Assembly (NCBI GenBank): GCA_023139715.1
Contig: JAGLNB010000022.1
Coordinates: 1 to 7,100, forward strand
From: Planctomycetota bacterium
GTDB lineage: Bacteria > Planctomycetota > Phycisphaerae > Sedimentisphaerales > Anaerobacaceae
Reading direction: 5' to 3'
DNA: 7,100 nt
This document shows positions 1 through 5,245 of this stretch, one piece after another (the stretch's first letter is position 1; each line of letters starts with the position of its first letter). The translations under genes were made by a program, and so were the position numbers. The notes beneath the pieces were generated by a model that saw only the letters and a program-made list of their open reading frames with translations, searched no databases and was not told the origin of the DNA.

Positions 1-135
1 CTCCTTGTAGTCGCCGCGGGCGTATGAGCCGAATAGGATTATCATTTCCGGCTCAATGAATGTGCGTATTTTTTCAACGAAGAGCGATAATTCGTCTTGT
101 TTTAGCTGCGGCAGATGAGAAAGGTTCGTTTTCAT
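1..135 (-). CDS. Nucleotidyltransferase, N-terminal fragment (probable MNT-HEPN family protein)
   Basis: The first 45 codons of a gene read leftward from an ATG at 135-133 and run off the window edge still open. The peptide starts MKTNLSHLPQLKQDELSLF and reaches EMIILFGSYARGDYKE. The GSYARGD segment (residues 37-43) after a hydrophobic strand (MIILF) is the GS motif of the DNA polymerase beta-like minimal nucleotidyltransferase fold, which binds the nucleotide phosphates. The paired Asp metal ligands (DxD) would lie beyond the edge and cannot be checked. The leader resembles, from memory, proteins joining an N-terminal nucleotidyltransferase to a C-terminal HEPN domain; separate MNT and HEPN proteins form toxin-antitoxin pairs. 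The HEPN part is inference only. No Shine-Dalgarno is visible; a TATAAT on the minus strand (139-144) lies 3 bp before the ATG, so a leaderless start is possible, but no -35 supports it. Confidence 0.8.
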   Translation of the reverse strand, partial: MKTNLSHLPQLKQDELSLFVEKIRTFIEPEMIILFGSYARGDYKE

Positions 136-193
136 ATAATTATAATAATCCCCGATAACTGTACTGTTTACTTGCGCAACTTAAGGTGCTTAC

Positions 194-207
194 CTGCCTT
201 AAGGCAG
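194..207. repeat. Perfect 14-bp palindrome CTGCCTTAAGGCAG
   Basis: The two 7-base halves (CTGCCTT and AAGGCAG) are exact reverse complements with no loop. It lies about 60 bp upstream of the nucleotidyltransferase start. A related CTTAAGG word sits about 10 bp to its left, so the TTAAGG core occurs twice. The symmetry suits a dimeric protein site, such as an operator of an autoregulated toxin-antitoxin-like gene, but a short chance palindrome is also possible. Confidence 0.35.
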
Positions 208-261
208 TCTTCATAAGTTAGCATTATGCCCGAAGATAAACGATGAGTAAAGAAGAAAGTT

Positions 262-298
262 AGATTGCCGCGGCTGCTATCGCAACCTCGCAATAACA
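262..298 (-). repeat. REP-like ATTGC...GCAAT imperfect palindrome, copy 1 (diverged)
   Basis: On the plus strand AGATTGC (262-268) is followed by an inner stem-like section (GCTGC / GCAAC) and by CTCGCAAT (287-294) and AACA. On the minus strand it reads TTATTGCGAGG ... GGCAATCT. That is the same layout as the element at 5218-5245, in the opposite orientation relative to the plus strand. The outer arms ATTGC and GCAAT match exactly while the inner part differs. From memory, elements of the form 'CATTGCGAG ... GCAATCTC' are dispersed in many unrelated bacterial genomes; their mobility and function are unclear. Confidence 0.5.
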
Positions 299-378
299 GA
301 GAAACTGCCTCACGAAGCGGTAATAAGCGTCGCCATACAACTGAGAACTCTAACTAAGCCGGAATGGCTATGCGGATT

Positions 379-2394
379 TTACTGCTGGCCATTTACGACT
401 TTTATTTCGCATTTTGGTATTGCTTTGAGAAATTTTGAGCCGTAATTTTTATTAACAATTCGATTGTCAAGAATTACGACAATGCCTTTGTCGGTTTTGC
501 TTCTGATGAGCCGGCCAAAGCCCTGCTTGAATTTAATAATCGCAGCCGGCAGTTGATAATCCTTAAATGCGTTTCCACCTTTTTCTTTTATTTTTTCGAG
601 TTTGCCTGCGAGCAGCGGCTTATCGGGCACGTCGAATGGCAGTCGAACTATAATCACATTTTCAAGTGCTTCTCCCGGCACATCCACACCCTGCCAAAAA
701 CTGTCGGTTCCAAAAAGCACACAATTATCAGCGCTTTTGAATGTGTCCAGCAGAGTGGTTCTATCGATTCCTGAGCCCTGCTGAAGTAAGCCGAAGTTAT
801 TATCATCAAGCCAGCCGGCAAGTTCGCCAGCTGCTTTTTTTAGCATTGCGTAGCTGGTAAAAAGCACAAAAGCTCTGCCATTTGTTTTGAGGACGTATTT
901 TTTGATTGCTTCGCTGGCCGCTGCAACAAAATCTTTTTCATTTGGATTTGGCAAATCCTTTTCGATATAAATTTTGACCTGTTTTTGGTAATCGAAAGGC
1001 GAGCCAAGCCCGATTGTGTCAAACTCATCAAGACCGATTCTGCTGGTGAAAAAACTAAAACTTTCTCTGTCATTTCCGCCACCGCTGCTAAGCGTAGCAC
1101 TTGTTAATACCACCGAATCCTGCTTACTGAAAAGGCATCTGCGAATATCTTCGCCGGAATCAACCGAGGCACTTTTCAGCCAGATTGTTTTTTTTGCAGC
1201 TCGCGTCATTTCGAGCCAGTAAATACAATCCGGCTTTTTTTGGATAAGGAAATCGTGTAAATCCTTTGACAGTTCTGCGCTTTGTTTCGCAAACCCGGCA
1301 ATTTCCAATCTCTGGTCGTCATCTTCTATTTTGCCGGCCAATTTTATTAGTTCCTGTTCGAGCAGTTTGAAATAGCCGGACAAATTATCATCGACAAAAT
1401 TTTTGCAGCATCTGCCGAGCGTTTCTTTTTCATTATCTTCGTACCATTTTTGCACATTTTTGAAAAAGATTTTTGATTCTTTGTTCAGCTTTTCAATTAT
1501 TTCGACTGCTTTTTCAGCTTTTTTAAAGGCCAATAAACCCTTGTGCGTCCTTTTGTTGTACAGCCGATTGAGCAGAAGTGTGATTTTGTAATTGCTTATG
1601 CTCGTCCCGAAACGTTCAGCTGCTACGCTTTCGATATTATGTGCCTCGTCGATTATGACGCAATTGTAATCGGGCAGAACTGATGCTTTTTGCTGTTTTA
1701 GTGCAAGGTCACTAAAGAGCAATGCGTGATTTGCAATAATGACATTTGCTTTTTCGATTTTTCGTCTTGCTCGCCAATAAAAGCATTCGCGAGAAGCCGG
1801 GCATTTTTTGTTCTGGCAGTTTCCATTTTCGCTTTTTACTGCGTCCCAGATTTTACCAGCCGGCGTAAATGGCAAATCGCTAAGCGAGCCGTTTTTGGTT
1901 TTATCCGCCCAATCGCTTATCTCTTCAAGCTGCGAATTATCACTTTTGCCGCCGCTGCCATAACTATCACTGCCAAAAATTCCTTCAAACAATTCACTCT
2001 TTTTTCGCAGCGCAAAATTCAGCCGTCTTTTGCAGAGATAATTGCCTCTGCCCTTTGCCAACACAGCGGTAAATTCAAACGGAATAACTTTTGCGAGCAG
2101 CGGAATGTCTTTATTGATTAACTGTTCCTGCAATGTGATGGTAAAAGTGCTGATGATTACTTTTTTTTCCTGCAGACACGCCTGAACTATAGCCGGCAGA
2201 AGATAGGCAAAACTTTTTCCAACTCCTGTTCCAGCTTCAACTACGAGATGTTTTTTTGTTCGCAGAGCATTGTTGACCGCTTCGGCCATTTCCTGCTGTT
2301 GTGGCCGGTAGTCAAAATTCGGCATTAGCTTTGAGACGGCTCCGCCTTTGCCGAAAATTTCCTGCATATCTGAGCGTTCGCTAATTTCAGTCAT
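379..2394 (-). CDS. dinG: DinG/Rad3-family ATP-dependent DNA helicase (iron-sulfur, superfamily 2)
   Basis: A complete 671-aa protein. The order of motifs is that of the DinG/YoaA/XPD group. An RPQQQEM segment (30-36) comes first, then Walker A EAGTGVGKS (53-61). Four cysteines at 121, 193, 198 and 204 are spaced as 4Fe-4S cluster ligands. The DEAH box is at 249-252, TSATL at 431-435, GTDSFWQGVDVPG at 562-574, and the arginine-finger motif QGFGRLIRS at 624-632. The family unwinds DNA 5' to 3' using ATP and acts on R-loops, forks and repair intermediates in the cytoplasm. The N-terminus (EIFGKGGAVSKLMPNFDYRPQQ) aligns with known starts of the family, which supports this ATG. It follows the TPR gene by 13 nt, with a weak GAGCGG (2404-2409) overlapping that gene's stop codon as the only possible ribosome site. 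DinG and YoaA cannot be separated by eye; no exonuclease domain is fused. Confidence 0.93.
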   Translation of the reverse strand: MTEISERSDMQEIFGKGGAVSKLMPNFDYRPQQQEMAEAVNNALRTKKHLVVEAGTGVGKSFAYLLPAIVQACLQEKKVIISTFTITLQEQLINKDIPLLAKVIPFEFTAVLAKGRGNYLCKRRLNFALRKKSELFEGIFGSDSYGSGGKSDNSQLEEISDWADKTKNGSLSDLPFTPAGKIWDAVKSENGNCQNKKCPASRECFYWRARRKIEKANVIIANHALLFSDLALKQQKASVLPDYNCVIIDEAHNIESVAAERFGTSISNYKITLLLNRLYNKRTHKGLLAFKKAEKAVEIIEKLNKESKIFFKNVQKWYEDNEKETLGRCCKNFVDDNLSGYFKLLEQELIKLAGKIEDDDQRLEIAGFAKQSAELSKDLHDFLIQKKPDCIYWLEMTRAAKKTIWLKSASVDSGEDIRRCLFSKQDSVVLTSATLSSGGGNDRESFSFFTSRIGLDEFDTIGLGSPFDYQKQVKIYIEKDLPNPNEKDFVAAASEAIKKYVLKTNGRAFVLFTSYAMLKKAAGELAGWLDDNNFGLLQQGSGIDRTTLLDTFKSADNCVLFGTDSFWQGVDVPGEALENVIIVRLPFDVPDKPLLAGKLEKIKEKGGNAFKDYQLPAAIIKFKQGFGRLIRSKTDKGIVVILDNRIVNKNYGSKFLKAIPKCEIKVVNGQQ

Positions 2395-2407
2395 TTTTAT
2401 CAGCCGC

Positions 2408-3922
2408 TCAGAAACTAATTTTTTGAACTTCAGCTTCGATAGCTTCTTTAAGTACTTTTACAGCTGCCGATTCCGGCATTTGCTTGTAGGCGGCATTTAT
2501 CACCTGTTTTGCGATTTCGGGTCTGTCGGCCTGAAAATAAACATAGCTGAGCAAAAACCGCAGTTCCGCTGCATCACTTTTTTTAACCCAGTGTTCAACA
2601 TCAACTACCCTGCTTTCGAGTTGGTCTCTGTCGCCGAGCATAGCCGGAAGGTCTATTTCAAGTTTGGCGTATTCCGGGAATATTTCAATAGCCATCGACA
2701 AGAACAAGGCACTGCTGGCATATTCACCGGCTGCAAATAATGCGTGGCTTTTGCCGGCATAGGCAAGCGGGTCATCCGGTTTATACGCCAAAGCCACTGA
2801 ATAAGCATCTGCAGCCCGGTAATACCTGCCCTGCTTTACGTAATTTTCCGCCAGCTTAATACTCTGATTAAATTTATCATCGGCATTCAAGGCAAAGCTG
2901 CTGTATTTAATTTTAACCTCATCAGATTCATTTTTGACATCCTGGTCATCTTCTTTTAGCTTATGTTTTTTACGCGTCAGACCGTCGCTGTCTTTTGCAT
3001 TTTCTCTTAGCGTTTCAAGAGCGGTCGGCTCCTGCTCATATTTTTCCATTTGCGCTTTCATTTGTTCATAAACGCTGGGATATTGACCCTGATTTTGCTG
3101 CTGCTCGGCCGTTTTTTCTGTCGCTTTTTCCAACATCATTTTATCGAGTTTATCTCTCGAATACAGCGGTAATTGGTCTTCATTTCCCGAAAGGATTTCA
3201 TTTGTTGCATCTTCATTTTCTCTGTCTTGTTTGGCCTGCTTGACCTGCTTGACCTGTTCGCTATCTGCAGCATCTTCTTCGGCTTCTTCAACTTCCCATT
3301 TGTTTTTAATTTCTTTTTCCCGCCCAGCGTCCTCATCTTCGCTCATCTGATTTTGTTTTTCTGCTTCGACTAAAGTGGTTTTTGAATATTTTTTAATTTC
3401 CTCAAAGAGCAGTTTTTCCAATTCCTTTGTATCGATTGCCATTGGCCGGGTTTGATAGTCTCGAATTAGCGGCTGATATTTCGGCTGACCGGCAAACAGA
3501 TATTGATTTCCAGATGGCTTTACAAATTGCGACTGCGTTGCCGGCATTGCCTTTGTTACAGTGGTTGCAGGCGAGTGATACGGCTGATATTTCCCTGTGT
3601 ATGCTACGCTACTTCCTGTGGCAGTTGAATACCTCATAAATGAATCGAGCGAAGAAGTGGAAGTCTTTGCTGCAAAATCTGAAGTTGACTTATAAGGCAC
3701 AATTCCACGAAAGTGTTTTCCGCCAGCCACATTGCCCGTGATTACATCGTTGATTGTACTGTCCATTGGATTTTGGCTTCTGACAAGCCCGCTTTTTGAG
3801 CTGCTGACAGGCGTTGTACCAGAACCCACCGCATCATCCAATGCAAAGCTGTTTTGGACAAATCCAAACGTTAATATGCAAAGAATAGTAATAATTGTAA
3901 TACTAAATTTTTTCGATTCCAT
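2408..3922 (-). CDS. Exported TPR protein with charged low-complexity linker
   Basis: A 504-aa protein of unknown function. Residues 1-27 form a clear signal peptide: MESKK, then a hydrophobic run (FSITIITILCILTFGF), then SFA before LDD as a probable signal peptidase I site. There is no lipobox and no later membrane segment, so the mature protein is likely periplasmic. Residues 28-160 are Ser/Thr/Gly/Tyr/Gln-rich. Residues 165-335 are strongly charged (E, K, Q, D) and probably helical or disordered. Three 34-residue TPR-like units can be placed at about 351-384, 385-418 and 452-485, giving a protein-interaction end. A GAGG site 6 nt before the ATG supports the start. It is the first gene of a likely two-gene unit with the downstream helicase (13-nt gap), and a long AT-rich inverted repeat lies just upstream. 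Similar architectures occur, from memory, in planctomycetes; no specific partner can be named. Confidence 0.85.
   Translation of the reverse strand: MESKKFSITIITILCILTFGFVQNSFALDDAVGSGTTPVSSSKSGLVRSQNPMDSTINDVITGNVAGGKHFRGIVPYKSTSDFAAKTSTSSLDSFMRYSTATGSSVAYTGKYQPYHSPATTVTKAMPATQSQFVKPSGNQYLFAGQPKYQPLIRDYQTRPMAIDTKELEKLLFEEIKKYSKTTLVEAEKQNQMSEDEDAGREKEIKNKWEVEEAEEDAADSEQVKQVKQAKQDRENEDATNEILSGNEDQLPLYSRDKLDKMMLEKATEKTAEQQQNQGQYPSVYEQMKAQMEKYEQEPTALETLRENAKDSDGLTRKKHKLKEDDQDVKNESDEVKIKYSSFALNADDKFNQSIKLAENYVKQGRYYRAADAYSVALAYKPDDPLAYAGKSHALFAAGEYASSALFLSMAIEIFPEYAKLEIDLPAMLGDRDQLESRVVDVEHWVKKSDAAELRFLLSYVYFQADRPEIAKQVINAAYKQMPESAAVKVLKEAIEAEVQKISF
3231..3257. repeat. In-frame 9-bp tandem repeat (3 units) in the TPR gene
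   Basis: Three tandem units TTGGCCTGC, TTGACCTGC and TTGACCTGT differ at one position each from the central unit. They encode the KQ(V/A) triplets within EQVKQVKQAKQ of the charged linker (about residues 223-232). Because the unit is a multiple of three, copy-number change would not shift the frame. Confidence 0.8.
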
Positions 3923-3928
3923 ATTAAA

Positions 3929-3932
3929 CCTC
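3929..3932 (-). promoter_or_regulatory. Shine-Dalgarno site of the TPR gene
   Basis: The minus strand reads GAGG, then TTTAAT, then ATG, a 6-nt spacing. It is the clearest ribosome binding site in the window; nadK and the nucleotidyltransferase show none. It lies 8 nt beyond the outer end of the potential hairpin at 3941-4079. Confidence 0.65.
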
Positions 3933-3940
3933 GTACAGAA

Positions 3941-3996
3941 AAACTAAAAGTTTAAAGCTAAAAGCTAAAAACCATAGTTTAAAACTCAAAACTAAA
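3941..3996. repeat. Degenerate heptamer array, left arm (8 units)
   Basis: Eight uninterrupted 7-bp units can be written on the plus strand: AAACTAA, AAGTTTA, AAGCTAA twice, AAACCAT, AGTTTAA, AACTCAA, AACTAAA. On the minus strand these begin mostly with TT (TTAGCTT, TTGAGTT, TTAAACT). The same unit type, inverted, forms the array at 4024-4113. Confidence 0.65.
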
Positions 3997-4079
3997 AAAG
4001 GATAATTCGCGACTTTTTTTGTCTTCAACTTTAAATTTTAAATTATGATTTTACACTTTGCACTTTAAATTTTAAACTT
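3941..4079 (-). repeat. Long imperfect inverted repeat (potential 56-bp hairpin)
   Basis: Arms 3941-3996 and 4024-4079 are both 56 nt and can be aligned without gaps, unit by unit. By eye about 39 of 56 positions are complementary as DNA. In a minus-strand transcript, the sense of the flanking genes, ten more become G-U pairs, giving about 49 of 56. The fourth unit from the centre is ATGGTTT in one arm and ATGATTT in the other, which fixes the register. The 27-nt centre contains TCGCGA. The hairpin would end 8 nt before the Shine-Dalgarno site of the TPR gene. Chance pairing of two AT-rich arrays is the main alternative. Confidence 0.45.
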
Positions 4080-4113
4080 TTCTACTTCAGATTTAGGATT
4101 TAGGATTTTCAAT
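4024..4113. repeat. Degenerate heptamer array, right arm, running into nadK
   Basis: From 4024 to 4113 the sequence divides into 7-bp units with a single 1-bp slip near 4045-4051. Units include TTCAACT, TTAAATT, TTACACT, TTGCACT, TTAAACT, TTCAGAT and TTAGGAT (twice). The 15-mer ACTTTAAATTTTAAA occurs twice (4028-4042 and 4062-4076). The last three units lie inside nadK, where they encode its stop codon and last residues. Confidence 0.65.
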
Positions 4114-4974
4114 ATTATATCTTGGCTTTTCAGCCCACTTTAATTTTGTCGAAAGCGTATCCCATTGGCTTCTTTTCGGGCTGTTCACAATTAGAAAGCT
4201 GTGTTTTTCTTTTTCGATTTTGACAACATCGCCAACTTTCAATTTATATGAAATCTGGCCATCAATCGAAAGCGTTGTTCCCTCGTTGACGCTGACTGGC
4301 ATAATTTCCACTTTGCAGCTATCGCTTATTACTATTGGCCGAAAGCTTAATGAATGCGGACAAATCGGCGTAACGGTCATAGCTTTTATTTTACCTTCAA
4401 GAATCGGGCCACCAGCAGAAAGATTATAAGCGGTTGAACCCGTTGGCGTAGAAATTATTATTCCATCACTTACGCAATCGGTCAGCGGCTGTGCGTCAAG
4501 TTTTATTTTCAGTTCAATCGTTCTAAACGGCTGACCAGCTGTAATGAAGACATCGTTTATTGCAGTTGAGCTGAATTTTTCTTTGCCGTTTTTTGTAACG
4601 CTGCATTTGAGCATAATTCGCTCTTCAGCCGGCTCAACTTTTGCCATTATATTTTCGAAATCTTCTTTTAGTTCATCAATGCTGAATTCAGCGAGAAAGC
4701 CGAGCTTTCCGAGATTGACTCCGATTATAGGCACATTTTTTCCAGCCAGCCCTCTTGCCACCGCGAGAATACTTCCATCACCGCCAAAGACCACTGCGAA
4801 ATCGCTTTTGTCCACAACGCCGCCACTCTGACATTTTTGGATTTGCTTGATTCTAATTATTTCCGCTTTTGTTTTTGCGAACCGGCCAAAGTTGGCAATG
4901 GCTTTTTCAACTTGCGGCTTATTTTCATCGCCGAATATAATCAATCTTGGCTTTTTTATTTTCAAACTTTTCAC
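4093..4974 (-). CDS. nadK: NAD kinase (ATP-NAD kinase)
   Basis: A complete 293-aa cytoplasmic enzyme that phosphorylates NAD+ at the 2' hydroxyl of the adenosine ribose to give NADP+. GGDGS is at 64-68 (usual form GGDGT), followed by NLGKLGFLAEF (87-97), an AIND segment at 138-141 in place of the usual NE pair, and STPTGSTAYNLSAGGPI (175-191) of the NAD site. PICPHSLSFRPIV (203-215) and SIDGQ (236-240) complete the usual C-terminal set, and the length is normal. The start is GTG (4974-4972): an in-frame stop lies 21 nt upstream and no ATG intervenes, while a TTG four codons in is an alternative. There is no clear Shine-Dalgarno. Both ends lie in degenerate repeats. dxs is upstream with a 294-bp gap; dxs and nadK are often near each other in bacteria, commonly with tlyA between, which is absent here. 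Confidence 0.95.
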   Translation of the reverse strand: MKSLKIKKPRLIIFGDENKPQVEKAIANFGRFAKTKAEIIRIKQIQKCQSGGVVDKSDFAVVFGGDGSILAVARGLAGKNVPIIGVNLGKLGFLAEFSIDELKEDFENIMAKVEPAEERIMLKCSVTKNGKEKFSSTAINDVFITAGQPFRTIELKIKLDAQPLTDCVSDGIIISTPTGSTAYNLSAGGPILEGKIKAMTVTPICPHSLSFRPIVISDSCKVEIMPVSVNEGTTLSIDGQISYKLKVGDVVKIEKEKHSFLIVNSPKRSQWDTLSTKLKWAEKPRYNIENPKS

Positions 4975-4988
4975 ACTTTCAAACTTTT
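4963..4988. repeat. Direct repeat CAAACTTTT spanning the nadK start
   Basis: CAAACTTTT occurs at 4963-4971 and again at 4980-4988, separated by CACACTTT. The nadK GTG (4972-4974) falls in the middle, so the first five codons (M K S L K) are made of the repeat. The unit resembles the CACACTTT-type repeat at the end of dxs. Confidence 0.6.
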
Positions 4989-4996
4989 CTTTTGTT

Positions 4997-5027
4997 TAAT
5001 CACTGATTACACAGATTTCACTGATTA
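4997..5027. repeat. 9-bp repeat block A (3 units, plus orientation)
   Basis: CACTGATTA (5001-5009), CACAGATTT (5010-5018) and CACTGATTA (5019-5027) are exactly contiguous, preceded by TAAT. The unit fits a consensus YRCNGATTW shared with the blocks at 5084-5111 and 5129-5158. Confidence 0.75.
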
Positions 5028-5045
5028 AAAGACAAAAAAACTAGC

Positions 5046-5063
5046 CACAGAGGACACAGAGAT
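5046..5063. repeat. 9-bp repeat block B (2 units)
   Basis: CACAGAGGA (5046-5054) and CACAGAGAT (5055-5063) are contiguous and keep the 9-bp period and CACAGA start of the neighbouring blocks, but have diverged in the second half. Confidence 0.6.
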
Positions 5064-5083
5064 TTTTATAACATAAAATTAAC

Positions 5084-5111
5084 CACGGATTTCACGGATT
5101 AACACGGATTT
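5084..5111. repeat. 9-bp repeat block C (3 units, plus orientation)
   Basis: CACGGATTT (5084-5092), CACGGATTA (5093-5101), one extra A, then CACGGATTT (5103-5111). It is the same unit as block A with G for A or T at the fourth position. Confidence 0.75.
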
Positions 5112-5128
5112 TTGGTATTATTTTTTCA

Positions 5129-5158
5129 GCGTAATCTGCGAAATCTGCGTCTAATCCT
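5129..5158 (-). repeat. 9-bp repeat block D (inverted orientation)
   Basis: On the minus strand the units read AGGATTAGA, CGCAGATTT, CGCAGATTA, then CGC: the same 9-bp unit as blocks A and C, inverted. Together with block C it makes an imperfect inverted repeat around a 17-nt loop (5112-5128). Confidence 0.7.
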
Positions 5159-5161
5159 TTA

Positions 5162-5182
5162 ATTCTAAATTCTACATTCTTT
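5162..5182. repeat. Heptamer repeat ATTCTAA (3 units)
   Basis: ATTCTAA, ATTCTAC and ATTCTTT are contiguous. The reverse complement of the first unit, TTAGAAT, differs by one base from TTAGGAT, the unit at the 3' end of nadK, so the two runs are inverted relatives. Confidence 0.6.
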
Positions 5183-5217
5183 ATTGTTTTTTGACGCTGA
5201 TTGCGCTGTTTTTTTTG

Positions 5218-5245
5218 GTCATTGCGAGCAAAGCGAAGCAATCTC
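5218..5245 (+). repeat. REP-like ATTGC...GCAAT imperfect palindrome, copy 2
   Basis: GTCATTGCGAGC is followed by AAA and GCGAAGCAATCTC. The outer arms ATTGC and GCAAT and the inner GC/GC pair around AAA make an imperfect palindrome. It lies 24 bp downstream of the dxs stop codon. This copy matches the commonly seen dispersed form closely, while the copy at 262-298 is diverged and inverted. No T-run follows on the minus strand, so it is not a standard terminator of dxs. Confidence 0.6.

Larger units (their letters stand above)
136..378. other. Intergenic spacer between helicase and nucleotidyltransferase genes
   Basis: This 243-bp stretch has no credible ORF on either strand. The longest minus-strand reading with an ATG is about 24 codons (214-140) and resembles nothing I know. 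It contains the perfect palindrome at 194-207 and the ATTGC...GCAAT element at 262-298, both listed separately. I see no T-run after a GC-rich stem, so no terminator for the helicase gene can be called. Base composition is somewhat higher in GC than in the nadK spacers, and the heptamer and nonamer repeats of those spacers are absent. Confidence 0.6.
3923..4092. other. AT-rich spacer between nadK and the TPR gene
   Basis: Apart from the Shine-Dalgarno site of the TPR gene and a 27-nt centre (3997-4023), this spacer consists of two phased heptamer arrays in opposite orientation, listed separately. I find no convincing -35/-10 pair on the minus strand (the best TTGAAG lacks a good -10), so whether the TPR gene has its own promoter here cannot be told. 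Confidence 0.6.

Noticed and set aside
140..214. 24-codon minus-strand ORF before the nucleotidyltransferase
   Set aside because: It is too short, has no ribosome site, and contains the palindrome; no family resemblance.
1726..2121. 131-codon plus-strand open frame inside the helicase gene
   Set aside because: It is antisense to a well-supported gene with conserved motifs; the product is Phe/Ser-rich shadow coding with no domain.
2348..2740. 130-codon plus-strand open frame across the helicase/TPR junction
   Set aside because: It overlaps two genes antisense and shows no recognisable protein features.
3876..3878. Cys15 in the TPR protein signal peptide as a lipoprotein cysteine
   Set aside because: It sits in the middle of the hydrophobic core without the L-(A/S/T)-(G/A)-C pattern; the SFA-LDD cleavage site fits better.
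3994..4019. AAAAAAG ... CTTTTTT inverted repeat as a Rho-independent terminator of nadK
   Set aside because: The stem is pure A/T apart from one pair and has a 12-nt loop; there is no GC-rich stem before a T-run on the minus strand.
4090..4110. Telomere-like TTTAGGA repeats
   Set aside because: Only two to three units of a varying heptamer array in a bacterial gene end; the resemblance to plant telomere repeats is coincidental.
4997..5158. Possible CRISPR array in the repeat-rich dxs-nadK spacer
   Set aside because: Units are 9 bp, contiguous and degenerate, with no 23-47 bp repeats, no uniform unique spacers and no cas genes nearby.
5193..5216. CGC/GCG stem followed by a T-run on the plus strand as a terminator
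   Set aside because: The stem is only about 3 bp and no plus-strand gene precedes it.
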